Positions 1 through 10,853 of a stretch of 64,000 nt of DNA are shown in pieces. How positions within the stretch are numbered: position 1 is the first letter of the stretch; the number at the start of each line of letters is the position of its first letter. This stretch comes from Cryobacterium sp. CG_9.6 (GTDB taxonomy: Bacteria; Actinomycetota; Actinomycetes; Actinomycetales; Microbacteriaceae): contig NZ_JARXUZ010000001.1 of NCBI RefSeq assembly GCF_029893365.1, forward strand, positions 1,550,001-1,614,000, given 5' to 3'. Made by a program: the position numbers and the translations under genes. The notes below the pieces were generated by a model, which was not told the origin of the DNA, did not search any database, and saw only the letters and a program-made list of their open reading frames with translations.

Positions 1-1
1 G

Positions 2-136
2 ATTGACGAACAACCCCTCGAGGCGCGCGCAGCCTCCTTCGTGCAGCTGCACGAGGAGCTGCTGGCTCGCCTCGAGGGTGCAGACGCGCCTGCAGGCGCC
101 GACGCGATTGCCACAACGAAGGACTTTCACGAATGA
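2..136 (+). CDS. 3' end of an unidentified gene (partial)
   Basis: An open frame runs from the window edge to TGA at 134-136 and encodes the last 44 residues of a protein beginning beyond the window. The visible part is acidic and looks helical (EARAASFVQLHEELLARLEG). Its stop overlaps the ATG of tlyA (ATGA), so the two are probably translationally coupled. Short helical proteins of unknown function are common just upstream of actinobacterial tlyA, but I cannot name the family from this tail. Confidence 0.6.
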   Translation: MDEQPLEARAASFVQLHEELLARLEGADAPAGADAIATTKDFHE

Positions 137-1083
137 GCAACACCGACACGAGCGGTTACCGATCGAACGAAGAACGTGAGGCCGCTAACAGCGAACCCGT
201 GTTGCCCGATCGGGCCGGGTTCGAGGAGCCCGACCTCACCGAGGAGGAGCTCGCCGAAGTCGCCCTGCATGCCCTGGAGCCACCGGTCATGCTGCGCCTC
301 GATGCGGCACTCACCGAGCGTGGTCTGGTGCGCTCGCGCACGGTAGCGGCCAAGCTCATCACCGGTGGCCTCGTGACCGTTGATGGCGTGCCGGTGGTCA
401 AATCCTCACACCGCGTCAGCGACGAGTCCGTCCTGGAAGTTGCGGCGACGGATCACTACGTGAGCAGAGGCGCCCACAAACTCATCGCCGCCCTGGACGC
501 GTTCGAGATTCCCGTGACGGGACGCACGGTACTGGATGCCGGCGCCTCCACCGGAGGATTCAGCCAGGTGGTGCTGGAACGCGGTGCCGCACAGGTTATT
601 GCGGTTGACGTGGGTCACGGCCAGCTGGCACCGCAGCTCAAGACTGAACCCAAGCTCACCCTCGTGGAGGGGTTCAACCTTCGCTACGCCACGCCGGACA
701 AGCTCGCCGGGGCATCTGGAATTACCACTCGCCCGGATCTCGTCGTTGCCGATCTCTCGTTCATTTCGCTCACGACCGTGCTGCCGGCCCTGTTGGCGAC
801 GGCAGCGGATGGCGCGGATTTCGTTCTGCTCATCAAGCCGCAGTTCGAAGTGGGACGCGGCGGCATTCGCGAAGGTGTGGTGCACGACGCGGGCCTGCGC
901 TCGGACGCGGTGGCGGGTGTGTTGTGGGCCGGCTGGGACCTCGGTCTGCGCACCAACGGACTCATTGCCTCGCCCATTGCCGGTGGTGCCGGCAACCGGG
1001 AGTACCTGTGCTGGATGAGTGTGAACGTGGGCAGCAGTCCGACCGAATGGATCGAGCGGATCGAAGCGCTGGTCGGTGCGTGA
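133..1083 (+). CDS. tlyA: TlyA-family rRNA 2'-O-methyltransferase
   Basis: This is a 316-aa S4 plus FtsJ-like protein. TlyA enzymes 2'-O-methylate cytidines in 16S and 23S rRNA, which in mycobacteria affects capreomycin sensitivity. An S4 RNA-binding domain spans about 52-110. The SAM-binding loop VLDAGASTGGF is at 133-143, and catalytic-type residues are seen in SRGAHK (near 116), VVADLSF (D207) and LLIKPQFE (K235). The first ~50 residues are an acidic extension absent from typical ~270-aa TlyA. An internal ATG at 289, preceded by GGAG, would give the usual length, so the true start is unsure. It begins the co-directional tlyA-nadK-recN group. Confidence 0.93.
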   Translation: MSNTDTSGYRSNEEREAANSEPVLPDRAGFEEPDLTEEELAEVALHALEPPVMLRLDAALTERGLVRSRTVAAKLITGGLVTVDGVPVVKSSHRVSDESVLEVAATDHYVSRGAHKLIAALDAFEIPVTGRTVLDAGASTGGFSQVVLERGAAQVIAVDVGHGQLAPQLKTEPKLTLVEGFNLRYATPDKLAGASGITTRPDLVVADLSFISLTTVLPALLATAADGADFVLLIKPQFEVGRGGIREGVVHDAGLRSDAVAGVLWAGWDLGLRTNGLIASPIAGGAGNREYLCWMSVNVGSSPTEWIERIEALVGA

Positions 1084-1087
1084 CACC

Positions 1088-2008
1088 ATGACGAAAGCCC
1101 TGCGCCACATTCTTGTGGTCGCCCACACCGGTCGCGCCGACTCTCTCACGGCCGCGGTCACCGTAGCCGGACAGCTCATCAATGATGGCGCCATCCCCGT
1201 GCTCGCCGCCAATGAGCGCCTGGATGTGCTGGCAGCCTGCCCCGACCTCGAGGGGTATCTCGAAATCCTCGGCGACACCGTGCACCCGAGTGACATGGAA
1301 CTCGCCATCGTGCTCGGCGGTGACGGAACGATTCTGCGCGCCGCAGAACTCGTGCGCGGATGCTCGGTTCCGCTGCTCGGGATCAACCTCGGGCACGTGG
1401 GATTCCTCGCCGAAAGCGAGCGCGACGACCTCGGTTCCGCGGTGCGCCGCGCCCTGAGTCGCGACTACGCCGTGGAAGAGCGCATGACGCTGAACGTGCG
1501 CGTCAAGGTGCTGGACGAGGTGGTGTACGAAACCTGGGCGCTCAACGAAGCCACGGTCGAGAAGGCCAGCCGGGAGCGGATGATCGAGGTCGTCATCGAG
1601 GTCGATGGCCGGCCGCTCTCCTCGTTTGGCTGTGACGGTGTGGTGATGTCAACACCCACCGGTTCTACGGCGTACTCCTTCTCGGCGGGCGGTCCCGTCG
1701 TGTGGCCCACGCTCGACGCCCTCCTGCTGGTGCCGCTGAGCGCACACGCACTCTTCGCCCGGCCTCTTGTTGTCGCCCCCGATTCGTCGCTGGCCGTCGA
1801 GGTACTGGCTCGCACGGGAGTATCGGCGGTACTCTGTGCCGATGGCCGACGTACGTTTGATCTCCCGCCGGGAGCGCGCGTTATTGTGCGCCGTTCCCCG
1901 GTGCCGGTGCGCTTGGCGCGCCTGCACAGCGGAGTGTTCACCGACCGTCTGGTCAATAAGTTCAACCTGCCCGTGACGGGCTGGCGAGGCCCTGTCGGGC
2001 GTGAGTGA
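1088..2008 (+). CDS. nadK: NAD kinase
   Basis: A cytosolic enzyme of about 306 aa that phosphorylates NAD+ to NADP+ with ATP or polyphosphate. The diagnostic GGDGT loop is at about residues 77-81 and the NE-A-T-V-E motif near 153, followed by the glycine-rich TPTGSTAYSFSAGGP substrate segment. The ATG at 1088 lies just after the tlyA stop. A GTG at 1076 overlaps tlyA and would add four residues; neither has a strong ribosome site. It lies between tlyA and recN, the usual actinobacterial order. Confidence 0.95.
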   Translation: MTKALRHILVVAHTGRADSLTAAVTVAGQLINDGAIPVLAANERLDVLAACPDLEGYLEILGDTVHPSDMELAIVLGGDGTILRAAELVRGCSVPLLGINLGHVGFLAESERDDLGSAVRRALSRDYAVEERMTLNVRVKVLDEVVYETWALNEATVEKASRERMIEVVIEVDGRPLSSFGCDGVVMSTPTGSTAYSFSAGGPVVWPTLDALLLVPLSAHALFARPLVVAPDSSLAVEVLARTGVSAVLCADGRRTFDLPPGARVIVRRSPVPVRLARLHSGVFTDRLVNKFNLPVTGWRGPVGRE

Positions 2009-2017
2009 GGCACCCGC

Positions 2018-3721
2018 ATGATCGAGGAACTAGTCATTCGCGACCTGGGCGTAATCGCCGAGGCGACACTGCCCCTGGGACCGGGTTTCACCGCTGTCAC
2101 GGGTGAGACTGGAGCGGGTAAAACCATGGTGGTCACCGCCCTGGGCCTCCTCCTCGGTGATCGAGCGGATGCCGGAACCGTGCGTCAGGGTCAGCCGCAG
2201 AGTTCCGTCGAAGGACGGTGGGTGATTGACCCCGCGGGTGCCGTGGCCGAGCGCGTGCGTGAAGCCGGGGGAGACCTCGATGGTCCCGAGCTCATTCTGG
2301 GCCGCACGGTGTCCGCCGAGGGCCGCAGCCGGGCCGTTGTGGGCGGCCGGGGTGCACCGGCCGGGGTTCTGAGCGACCTGCGCAGCGCCCTTGTGGTGGT
2401 GCACGGTCAGTCCGACCAGGTGCGCCTGCGTTCCGCCGTGGCCCAGAGGGACGCCCTCGACCGTTTTGCCGGACCCGCCTTGGCCGAGGCTCTCGGCCTC
2501 TACCAGCACGCCTTTCACCGCTGGCAGGCCAACCAGGTTGAACTGGATCGACTCACTGCCGAGCACGACCTGCGGGAACGCGAAGCCGAAGACCTGCGCG
2601 TGGCCCTCGCGCTCATTGAGACCGTGGCGCCGCAGCCCGGCGAGGACGTGGAACTCACCGAACGTGCCGAACGACTCGGCAATCTTGAAGAACTCCGACT
2701 TGCCGCCGCCCAGGCCCGCGAGCTGCTGTCGTCCGAAGAGAATCCCGACGACGCCCCGGATGTTGTGGGTCTCCTCGAGGGCGCACGCCGCGCCCTCGAC
2801 CGGGTTGCGACGCACGACGCCGCCCTGCCGCCGCTGGTGGCGGCCCTCGCCAATGCCGGCTTTGTGATGGCGGACATCGCTGCGGAACTCTCCACCTACC
2901 TCGCGGGCGTGGACGTGGACGGCGCACGGGAACTCGAGATCGTGCAGGAGCGCCGGGCAGAACTCGGCGCTTTGGCCCGCAAGTACGCGGGTGGGCTCGA
3001 GGAGGCGATCGAGTTTTTGGGGAGTGGAAGCATCCGCTTGTTGGAGCTTGATGGCGACTCCGAACGGATCGAACAACTCGGTGCCGACGCTGAGGCAGAC
3101 CTCGAACTCGTGACGACCCTGGCCGCCACGGTGACGTCTCTGCGTGAGGCTGCCGGAGTGTCGCTCGGCACCCTCGTGACCGCGGAGCTCGCCGCGCTGG
3201 CGATGCCCGATGCCCGCCTGCTGGTGCAGATTGAAGCGCGCGACGAATTCAGCACGAGCGGTCATGACCTGGTGAAGATCCTGCTGCAGCCGCATGCCGG
3301 CGCCGAACCCCGTGCACTCGGCCGAGGCGCGTCGGGGGGTGAACTGTCGCGGGTCATGCTCGCGATCGAGGTGGTCATCAACGCGACCGACCCCGTTCCC
3401 ACCTTCGTGTTCGATGAGGTGGACGCTGGAGTGGGCGGCGCCGCAGCGATTGAGATCGGTCGACGTCTCGCCCGCCTGGCCGAAACCGCCCAGGTGATTG
3501 TGGTGACACACCTGGCGCAGGTGGCCGCGTTTGCCGGCAACCATTTGAGCGTAGTGAAAGACAGCGACGGGTCGGTGACGGCGAGCAGCGTGCGCCAGCT
3601 GCGCGGTGACGCCCGCGCCGCCGAGATGGCGAGGCTGCTGTCGGGCCTCCCCGACTCGCAGAGTGGTCTCGAGCACGCCCGGGAACTCATGGCGCTCGCA
3701 CAGGGTGCGCCGATCTCCTGA
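2018..3721 (+). CDS. recN: DNA repair protein RecN
   Basis: A 567-aa SMC-like ATPase acting in double-strand-break repair. Walker A GETGAGKT is at residues 29-36. A long charged helical, coiled-coil-type middle (about 150-380) follows. The ABC-type signature [11 protein letters not shown] and Walker [13 protein letters not shown] lie near the C terminus, followed by a [10 protein letters not shown] switch. Length is normal for RecN. The start ATG lies 9 bp after nadK, with GAG-rich sequence upstream. No distinct SOS box is visible, and the gene is probably read from the tlyA promoter. Confidence 0.96.
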   Translation: MIEELVIRDLGVIAEATLPLGPGFTAVTGETGAGKTMVVTALGLLLGDRADAGTVRQGQPQSSVEGRWVIDPAGAVAERVREAGGDLDGPELILGRTVSAEGRSRAVVGGRGAPAGVLSDLRSALVVVHGQSDQVRLRSAVAQRDALDRFAGPALAEALGLYQHAFHRWQANQVELDRLTAEHDLREREAEDLRVALALIETVAPQPGEDVELTERAERLGNLEELRLAAAQARELLSSEENPDDAPDVVGLLEGARRALDRVATHDAALPPLVAALANAGFVMADIAAELSTYLAGVDVDGARELEIVQERRAELGALARKYAGGLEEAIEFLGSGSIRLLELDGDSERIEQLGADAEADLELVTTLAATVTSLREAAGVSLGTLVTAELAALAMPDARLLVQIEARDEFSTSGHDLVKILLQPHAGAEPRALGRGASGGELSRVMLAIEVVINATDPVPTFVFDEVDAGVGGAAAIEIGRRLARLAETAQVIVVTHLAQVAAFAGNHLSVVKDSDGSVTASSVRQLRGDARAAEMARLLSGLPDSQSGLEHARELMALAQGAPIS

Positions 3722-3741
3722 TAGCATTGAAGCCCGTGGTG

Positions 3742-3747
3742 GATAAT
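3742..3747 (+). promoter_or_regulatory. Possible -10 element for pyrG
   Basis: GATAAT in an A/T-rich patch (ATAATATAAA) sits 12 bp before the pyrG ATG at 3760, in otherwise GC-rich DNA. No Shine-Dalgarno precedes that ATG, so transcription from here would give a nearly leaderless mRNA. No good -35 is visible. Confidence 0.35.
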
Positions 3748-3759
3748 ATAAACGCGGAC

Positions 3760-5440
<1,681 letters not shown>

Positions 5441-5448
<8 letters not shown>

Positions 5449-5635
5449 CCTCTCGGGTAGCCTGCTGGGCATGTCACCCTTTGACGGACCGGCACCCTGG
5501 ACGTCTCCTCTCGAGCGCGCCACGTGGCTTGATGCTGCCGCGGCGCGTGCTGGGGCCACGCGATCGACCGCAGACGCAGACGCAGACGCAGCGGATGTCG
5601 CGACGCCCGCTGCAACGGCACGGAACCACTCATGA
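5441..5635 (+). CDS. Small hypothetical protein between pyrG and the NUDIX gene
   Basis: A 64-aa frame whose ATG overlaps the end of pyrG by 8 bp and whose TGA overlaps the ATG of the next gene (ATGA). Such tight overlap at both ends suggests a translated linker cistron. The product is Ala/Asp rich with a short ADADADAAD stretch and no recognised motif. If it is not a gene, the 180-bp gap would simply be a leader for the NUDIX gene. Confidence 0.4.
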
Positions 5636-6291
5636 CCGACGCTCCGGTGCCGGTTTCTGGGACGCTGCTGCAGGACGACACCGCGCAGTTTACGGTGACC
5701 GCATCGGAGCAGGTGTTCGACGGCAAGGTGTGGAGCATTCGCCGGGACTCGTTTGAGTACAACGGCGGTACCATTGTGCGCGAACTGGTGGATCACACCG
5801 GTGCCGTCGTGGTGCTGGCGCTTGATGAGCACGACCGCGTTCTGCTGATCAAGCAGTACCGGCACCCGGTGCGCATGCGGGAGTGGGAGCTCCCCGCCGG
5901 GCTGCTGGACATTGCCGGTGAGGACCCGCTCGTGGGTGCTCACCGTGAACTGGCCGAGGAAGCCGATGTTGTGGCCAACGAATGGAACGTGCTCAGCGAC
6001 TTCTACACGTCGCCGGGCGGCAGCAGCGAAGCCATCCGCATCTACCTCGCCCGCGGTATCTCGGCTAGCGCCGAAGTCTTTGCCCGCACCGAAGAAGAGG
6101 CCGACATTGAGCTGCGCTGGGTTCCGCTCGATGAGTGCGTCGATGCCGTTCTCGCGCGCCGCGTGCAGAATCCGTCGCTCGTGATCGGCGTGCTGGCGGC
6201 TCAGGTGTCCCGGTCGCGCGGGTGGAGTTCGCTGGCGGCCGGCGATGCGGCGTGGCCGGGACATCCGCTCAATTGGCAGCACTCGGAGTGA
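5632..6291 (+). CDS. NUDIX hydrolase, ADP-ribose pyrophosphatase type
   Basis: 219 aa. The NUDIX box is visible as GLLDIAGEDPLVGAHRELAEEADV (GX5EX7REUXEEXGU pattern, with A replacing the last G), preceded by the substrate segment LLIKQYRHPVRMREWELPAG typical of ADP-ribose pyrophosphatases. These enzymes cut ADP-ribose to AMP and ribose-5-phosphate. It lies between pyrG and xerD, a conserved actinobacterial order, and its TGA is shared with the first possible xerD start. Substrate is inferred from family resemblance. Confidence 0.9.
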   Translation: MTDAPVPVSGTLLQDDTAQFTVTASEQVFDGKVWSIRRDSFEYNGGTIVRELVDHTGAVVVLALDEHDRVLLIKQYRHPVRMREWELPAGLLDIAGEDPLVGAHRELAEEADVVANEWNVLSDFYTSPGGSSEAIRIYLARGISASAEVFARTEEEADIELRWVPLDECVDAVLARRVQNPSLVIGVLAAQVSRSRGWSSLAAGDAAWPGHPLNWQHSE

Positions 6292-6296
6292 GTGGC

Positions 6297-7211
6297 GTGA
6301 TCGAGTCGGCTGTGGATGCGTACCTGCGGCACGTCTCGATTGAGCGCGGCCTGGCGGCCAACACCGTTTCCGCGTATCGGCGTGACCTCACGCTCTACGT
6401 TGCGTGGCTCGAGCAGCTGCCGGTTGTGGCGTTGTCCGAGATCACCTCGGCACACGTTTCTGCCTTTGTGCGGTATCTGGGCACGCGGGAGGAATCACCG
6501 CTGACCTCGGCGTCCATTGCCCGGGTGCTCTCCACCGTGCGCGGCTGGCACCGGTTTCTGCTCGATGAGGCGCTGGTCGACGTGGATGTGGCCCACGAAA
6601 CCAAGCCGCCCAAGCTGGCCATGCGGTTACCCAAGGCGATTTCGGTTGAGCAGGTAACAGCGTTGCTTGCGGCAACGGATGGCGACGACGTGCTGCAGCT
6701 GCGCGACAAGGCGCTTCTCGAGCTGCTCTACGCCACGGGCGCGCGCGTGAGCGAGGTTGTGGGTCTCAACGTGGATGACGTGCTCGCGGAGGTGCTCGAT
6801 GAGGAGGTGGTGCGTCTCACCGGCAAGGGCGATAAACAGCGCATTGTGCCCGTGGGAAGCTTCGCCCGTGCCGCGATTTCCGCCTACCTGGTGCGCGCTC
6901 GACCCCTGCTGTCAGGGCGGGGCACGGCGACACCGGCACTGTTTCTGGGGGTGCGCGGACAGCGCGTGAGTCGTCAGAACGCCTGGTTGATCATTCGCGC
7001 GGCCGCCGAGCGGGCGGGCCTCACCGCCTCGGTGTCCCCGCACACGCTGCGGCACTCGTTTGCCACGCATCTGCTTGCCGGAGGCGCCGACGTGCGCGTG
7101 GTGCAGGAGCTGCTGGGCCACTCATCCGTGGCGACGACGCAGATCTACACCCTCATCACCATCGATACGCTGCGCGACATGTACACGACCGCCCACCCAC
7201 GCGCGCGCTGA
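6297..7211 (+). CDS. xerD: Site-specific tyrosine recombinase XerD
   Basis: 304 aa from GTG 6297, which has GGAG 8 bp upstream; GTG 6288 overlapping the NUDIX stop is an alternative. XerC/XerD act at dif to resolve chromosome dimers. An N-terminal SAM-like domain (1-90) precedes the catalytic domain. The catalytic residues are all present: R in YATGARVSEV, K in TGKGDKQR, HxxR in SPHTLRHSF, H in LLGHSSVATTQ and the nucleophile Y in TTQIYT. It is followed by parA-scpAB, so chromosome-maintenance genes cluster here. Confidence 0.95.
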   Translation: MIESAVDAYLRHVSIERGLAANTVSAYRRDLTLYVAWLEQLPVVALSEITSAHVSAFVRYLGTREESPLTSASIARVLSTVRGWHRFLLDEALVDVDVAHETKPPKLAMRLPKAISVEQVTALLAATDGDDVLQLRDKALLELLYATGARVSEVVGLNVDDVLAEVLDEEVVRLTGKGDKQRIVPVGSFARAAISAYLVRARPLLSGRGTATPALFLGVRGQRVSRQNAWLIIRAAAERAGLTASVSPHTLRHSFATHLLAGGADVRVVQELLGHSSVATTQIYTLITIDTLRDMYTTAHPRAR

Positions 7212-7311
7212 CACGGGGAGTCTGCTCGTCCTCGCCAGCATCATCGTCACCGGGCCTGTCAGTTTGCACCACGGGTGCAGAGTTGCGACACCGACCGGAT
7301 ACCGTAGAAGC

Positions 7312-7518
7312 ATGGCTCCCGAGAAACCGACCCGTAACCGCCACAAGACATTCGCTTTGATGTGGATGGTGGGCGCGTTGGCTCTGGCGCTCGCGAGTGT
7401 GGTGCTGTTCCTGGGTGCTTTCGACGTGTACACGGTCGTAACGGCCAGCGTGGCTGCCTTCGCCGCCGTGGTGTGCCTGTCACGATCACTCTCGAACCTG
7501 CGTCAACCGCAGGAATAA
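7312..7518 (+). CDS. Small two-helix membrane protein
   Basis: 68 aa. A basic N terminus (KPTRNRHK) is followed by two hydrophobic helices (about 14-37 and 40-56) and a short polar tail. The ATG at 7312 is preceded by TAGAAG. It lies between xerD and parA with about 75-100 bp on each side. No recognised family. Composition and hydropathy support a real inner-membrane protein. Confidence 0.6.
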   Translation: MAPEKPTRNRHKTFALMWMVGALALALASVVLFLGAFDVYTVVTASVAAFAAVVCLSRSLSNLRQPQE

Positions 7519-7582
7519 CGCCCGCCGAACCCGAGAAACGCTGCTTTCGGCACGGCGGCCCACGCATCGGCCCTGCAATCTG

Positions 7583-7588
7583 TAGAAT
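7583..7588 (+). promoter_or_regulatory. -10 element giving a leaderless parA mRNA
   Basis: TAGAAT ends 6 bp before the GTG start of the ParA gene at 7595. Transcription would begin at or within a base of the GTG, so the message would be leaderless, which is common in actinobacteria. The -35 region is weak. Confidence 0.5.
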
Positions 7589-7594
7589 CGACAG

Positions 7595-8509
7595 GTGGCA
7601 AATGACGGATCGAGGATATCAGTGGCGCGTAGACCGAGTGACCGCGTATCGCTACCCGGATTCGACGAGACCCCTGTGGGCCCTACCGGCCGCGAAAAGC
7701 ACGAATTTGACATCCCCGACGAGCTGAAAAGCCACGGCCCGGCGCGCATTATCGCGCTCTGCAACCAGAAGGGCGGCGTGGGCAAGACCACGACCACCAT
7801 CAACCTGGGTGCCGCCCTGGCCAGTTACGGCCGCCGCGTTCTGGCCATCGACTTCGACCCGCAAGGCGCCCTGTCGGCGGGACTCGGCGTTCCGACGCAC
7901 GACGTCACCACCATCTACGACCTGCTCCTCAGCAGCAAGGTGGACCCGAAAGACGCGATCCAGCCCACATCCGTTGAGGGCCTCGACGTCATTCCGGCCA
8001 ACATCGACCTCTCGGCCGCGGAGGTGCACCTCGTGAACGAGGTGGCCCGCGAGCAGATTCTGGCGCGCGTGCTGCGCAAGGTGACGCCCGACTACGACGT
8101 GATCCTCATCGATTGCCAGCCTTCCCTCGGGATCCTCACCGTGAACGCGCTCACCGCGGCGCACGGTGTTCTGATTCCGCTCGAGTGCGAGTTCTTCGCC
8201 CTCCGCGGCGTCGCCCTGCTGATTGAAACCATCGACAAGGTGCGTGATCGCCTCAACCCTGCCATCGAGCTCGACGGCATCCTGGCCACCATGTTCGATT
8301 CCCGAACCCTGCACTCGCGTGAGGTGCTCGAGCGTGTCGTGGATGCGTTCGGCGATCGTGTCCTGGAAACCGTCGTGGGCCGTACCGTGAAATTCCCCGA
8401 CGCCAGCGTTGCCGGAATACCCATCACCGAATTCGCCCCGGAACATCCGGCCGCCAAGGCGTACCTGTCGGTGGCACGCGAACTGATTCAGCGTGGCGCA
8501 GTCGCCTAG
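7595..8509 (+). CDS. ParA/Soj-like ATPase upstream of scpAB
   Basis: 304 aa. The deviant Walker A NQKGGVGKTTTTIN (about 58-70), DFDPQGALSAGLG (A' motif) and IDCQPSLGILTVNAL (Walker B) identify a ParA-type P-loop ATPase. The ~50-residue N-terminal extension is polar. No ParB partner is encoded nearby; this orphan ParA next to scpA-scpB is common in actinobacteria and probably acts with condensin in nucleoid organisation. GTG 7595 is chosen because of the -10 element at 7583-7588. Its 3' end overlaps scpA by 17 bp. Confidence 0.9.
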   Translation: MANDGSRISVARRPSDRVSLPGFDETPVGPTGREKHEFDIPDELKSHGPARIIALCNQKGGVGKTTTTINLGAALASYGRRVLAIDFDPQGALSAGLGVPTHDVTTIYDLLLSSKVDPKDAIQPTSVEGLDVIPANIDLSAAEVHLVNEVAREQILARVLRKVTPDYDVILIDCQPSLGILTVNALTAAHGVLIPLECEFFALRGVALLIETIDKVRDRLNPAIELDGILATMFDSRTLHSREVLERVVDAFGDRVLETVVGRTVKFPDASVAGIPITEFAPEHPAAKAYLSVARELIQRGAVA

Positions 8510-9302
8510 CGCGGCCGAGAAGCCCGCGTTTTCGGTCGCCCTCGGCAACTTCGAGGGCCCATTCGATCTGCTCCTCAACCTGATCTCGCGCCACGAACTC
8601 GACATCACGGAGATCTCCCTGAGTCAGGTCACCGATGAGTTCATTGGCTACCTGCGCGGGCTCACGGGCCCGGAGGAGCTCGATCAGGCTACGGAGTTTC
8701 TGGTTGTGGCAGCCACCCTGCTCGACCTCAAGGTGGCCGGCCTGCTGCCGCAGGGAGAACTGGTCGATGCCGAGGACGTGGCACTGCTCGAAGCGCGCGA
8801 CCTGCTCTTCGCTCGACTGTTGCAGTACCGGGCGTTCAAGCAGGCGTCGACCTGGTTTGGCGAACACCTCGACACCGAGTCGGCCCGGCACGTGCGGTCG
8901 GTGCGGCTCGAGGAGAAGTATCGTCAGCAGACTCCGGAACTTTTGTGGACCCTCTCGCTTCAGGATTTCGGTGCTCTCGCAGCCCTCGCCCTGACACCAC
9001 GCGAGCTACCCAGCGTGGGTGTGGACCACCTGCACGCGCCACTGGTGAGCATCCGCGAGCAGGCGGCGTACGTTGTGGCCATGCTCCGACCGGGGGACCC
9101 GCTCTCCTTTCGCCAGCTCATTGTGGGTTCCACCGAGAAGGGCGTCGTTATCGCGCGCTTTCTCGCGGTGCTCGAGCTGTACCGCCACGGGGCGCTGTCC
9201 TTCGACCAGATCGAACCGCTCGGGGAACTCACCCTGCGCTGGAACGACGACAACTGGTCCGACGAGAACCTGCTGACTCTGGGAGCCGACTATGACACCT
9301 GA
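8493..9302 (+). CDS. scpA: Segregation and condensation protein A
   Basis: 269-aa kleisin of the SMC-ScpAB condensin. The N terminus has the ScpA signature FSVALGNFEGPFDLLLNLI followed by ELDITEISLSQVTDEF. The C-terminal winged-helix segment lies near 200-260. It starts at GTG 8493 inside parA, and its end overlaps scpB by 11 bp, so the three genes are coupled. ScpA bridges SMC heads with ScpB. Confidence 0.95.
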   Translation: MAQSPSAAEKPAFSVALGNFEGPFDLLLNLISRHELDITEISLSQVTDEFIGYLRGLTGPEELDQATEFLVVAATLLDLKVAGLLPQGELVDAEDVALLEARDLLFARLLQYRAFKQASTWFGEHLDTESARHVRSVRLEEKYRQQTPELLWTLSLQDFGALAALALTPRELPSVGVDHLHAPLVSIREQAAYVVAMLRPGDPLSFRQLIVGSTEKGVVIARFLAVLELYRHGALSFDQIEPLGELTLRWNDDNWSDENLLTLGADYDT

Positions 9303-9924
9303 CACGCAGTCGCTGACCGAGAGCACGGCGCGACCCACCGACACTGCGGCTGCTGCAACTCCCGACGCGGACGGGTTCGCGCTCGACCGTGACCTGGAAG
9401 CCATCCTCATGGTGGCTGATGAACCGCAGAGCCTCGTGCACCTCGCCACCGCGGTGAGTCGACCCTTAGCGGATGTCGCGGCATCCGTTTCGCGACTTGT
9501 GGACGATTTCGATGGAAAATTTGACACCGTGCGGCGCGGTTTTGAGCTTCGTGAGGTGGCCGGCGGGTGGCGCATCTACGTGCGTGCCGTGCACGACCCA
9601 CTCGTGGCCGACTTTGTGCTCACCCAGAATCCGAGTCGCCTCTCGCAAGCGGCGCTCGAGACCCTCGCGGTGATTGCCTACAAGCAGCCCATCGGGCGCG
9701 GTGCGGTGGCGTCGATTCGCGCGGTGAACGTTGACTCCGTCGTGCGCACCCTGCTCGGCCGCGGACTCATCACCGAAGCGTTCACCGACGCGGAAACCGG
9801 CGCGATCAACTACGCCACCACAGACTTGCTGCTGACCCAGCTCGGAATCAACTCGCTCGACGAGTTGCCACACATATCGCCGTTGCTCGACGACGGCTCC
9901 GACGGATTCGAGGATCTGCGATGA
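9292..9924 (+). CDS. scpB: Segregation and condensation protein B
   Basis: 210-aa ScpB made of two winged-helix domains, the second containing SRLSQAALETLAVIAYKQPI, the family hallmark. It partners ScpA in condensin. A polar N-terminal tail of about 25 residues (Thr/Ala rich) is unremarkable. The ATG overlaps scpA, and the last 4 bp overlap the next gene. Confidence 0.95.
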   Translation: MTPDTQSLTESTARPTDTAAAATPDADGFALDRDLEAILMVADEPQSLVHLATAVSRPLADVAASVSRLVDDFDGKFDTVRRGFELREVAGGWRIYVRAVHDPLVADFVLTQNPSRLSQAALETLAVIAYKQPIGRGAVASIRAVNVDSVVRTLLGRGLITEAFTDAETGAINYATTDLLLTQLGINSLDELPHISPLLDDGSDGFEDLR

Positions 9925-10853
9925 CGAATGACCACTTTGAATTCACGAACAATCCCGACGCGGGCACGAACCCCGAGGCGGCGGCCGACGGCATCCGCTT
10001 GCAGAAGGTGCTTGCTGCGGCGGGCGTTGCGTCGCGCCGCGTGTCGGAAGACCTGATCACGTCGGGCCGCGTGCGCGTGAACGGCAAGGTTGTCACCGAG
10101 CTCGGACGCCGGGTGCACCCGGACACCGACCAGGTGGCTGTGGACAACGTGGCCGTGCAGCTGGACACGACCCGTCGCTACATCATGCTGAACAAGCCCG
10201 TGGGTGTGGTGTCGTCCATGATGGACGAAAACGGCCGCCCCGACCTGCGCGAATTCACCGACCAGTTTGACGAGCGCCTGTTCAATGTTGGCCGGCTGGA
10301 CGCCCAGACCAGTGGTCTGCTCATTCTCACCAACGACGGCGACATGGCACACGTGCTCGCGCACCCGTCCTTTGGCGTGATGAAGACCTACATTGCCAAG
10401 GTTGAGGGCCGGGTGTCGGCGCAGACGATCGGCATGCTGCAGACCGGTATCGAGCTGGAAGACGGCCCCATCAAGGCCGACAAGGCACGTATCCTCACGA
10501 GCCCTCCCGGTGAGGGCGTGAGTCTCGTTGAGGTCAGGTTGCACTCGGGGCGTAACCGCATTGTGCGACGGATGCTGGAGGCCGTGGGTCATCCCGTCAT
10601 CGACTTGGTGCGTCGCCAGTTTGGCCCCCTGCACCTCGGCACGCTGCGCCAGGGTGCGCTGCGCGAACTCACCCGGGAAGAGCTCGGACTGCTGCTCACC
10701 GTGTCGCGTCAGGCGCCGAGCAAGCGCCCCTCGGTTGACGAGCCCGCCGCCGAGCAGCGCGATGACCGTGATGACCGTGATGACCGCCGTGATTCGCGCG
10801 ATGACCGTGACGAGCGCCGGGATTCGCGTGATGACCGTCGTGATGCTCGCTAA
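9921..10853 (+). CDS. RluB/RsuA-family pseudouridine synthase with RDD-repeat tail
   Basis: 310 aa. An S4 domain (about 26-85) is followed by the RsuA/RluB catalytic core, with NVGRLDAQTSGLL carrying the catalytic Asp at about 127. The enzyme isomerises uridine in rRNA, most likely 23S as in RluB. After about residue 270 comes a low-complexity tail of Asp/Arg repeats (DDRDDR, RRDSRDDRD) to the stop. The tail would be highly charged and disordered and could bind RNA; it is encoded by GATGACCG/GATTCGCG repeats. ATGA overlap with scpB, TAATG overlap with tyrA. Confidence 0.93.
   Translation: MTNDHFEFTNNPDAGTNPEAAADGIRLQKVLAAAGVASRRVSEDLITSGRVRVNGKVVTELGRRVHPDTDQVAVDNVAVQLDTTRRYIMLNKPVGVVSSMMDENGRPDLREFTDQFDERLFNVGRLDAQTSGLLILTNDGDMAHVLAHPSFGVMKTYIAKVEGRVSAQTIGMLQTGIELEDGPIKADKARILTSPPGEGVSLVEVRLHSGRNRIVRRMLEAVGHPVIDLVRRQFGPLHLGTLRQGALRELTREELGLLLTVSRQAPSKRPSVDEPAAEQRDDRDDRDDRRDSRDDRDERRDSRDDRRDAR

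Noticed and set aside
2030..3727. 565-codon minus-strand frame over recN
   Set aside because: Antisense shadow of recN, which has all its motifs on the plus strand.
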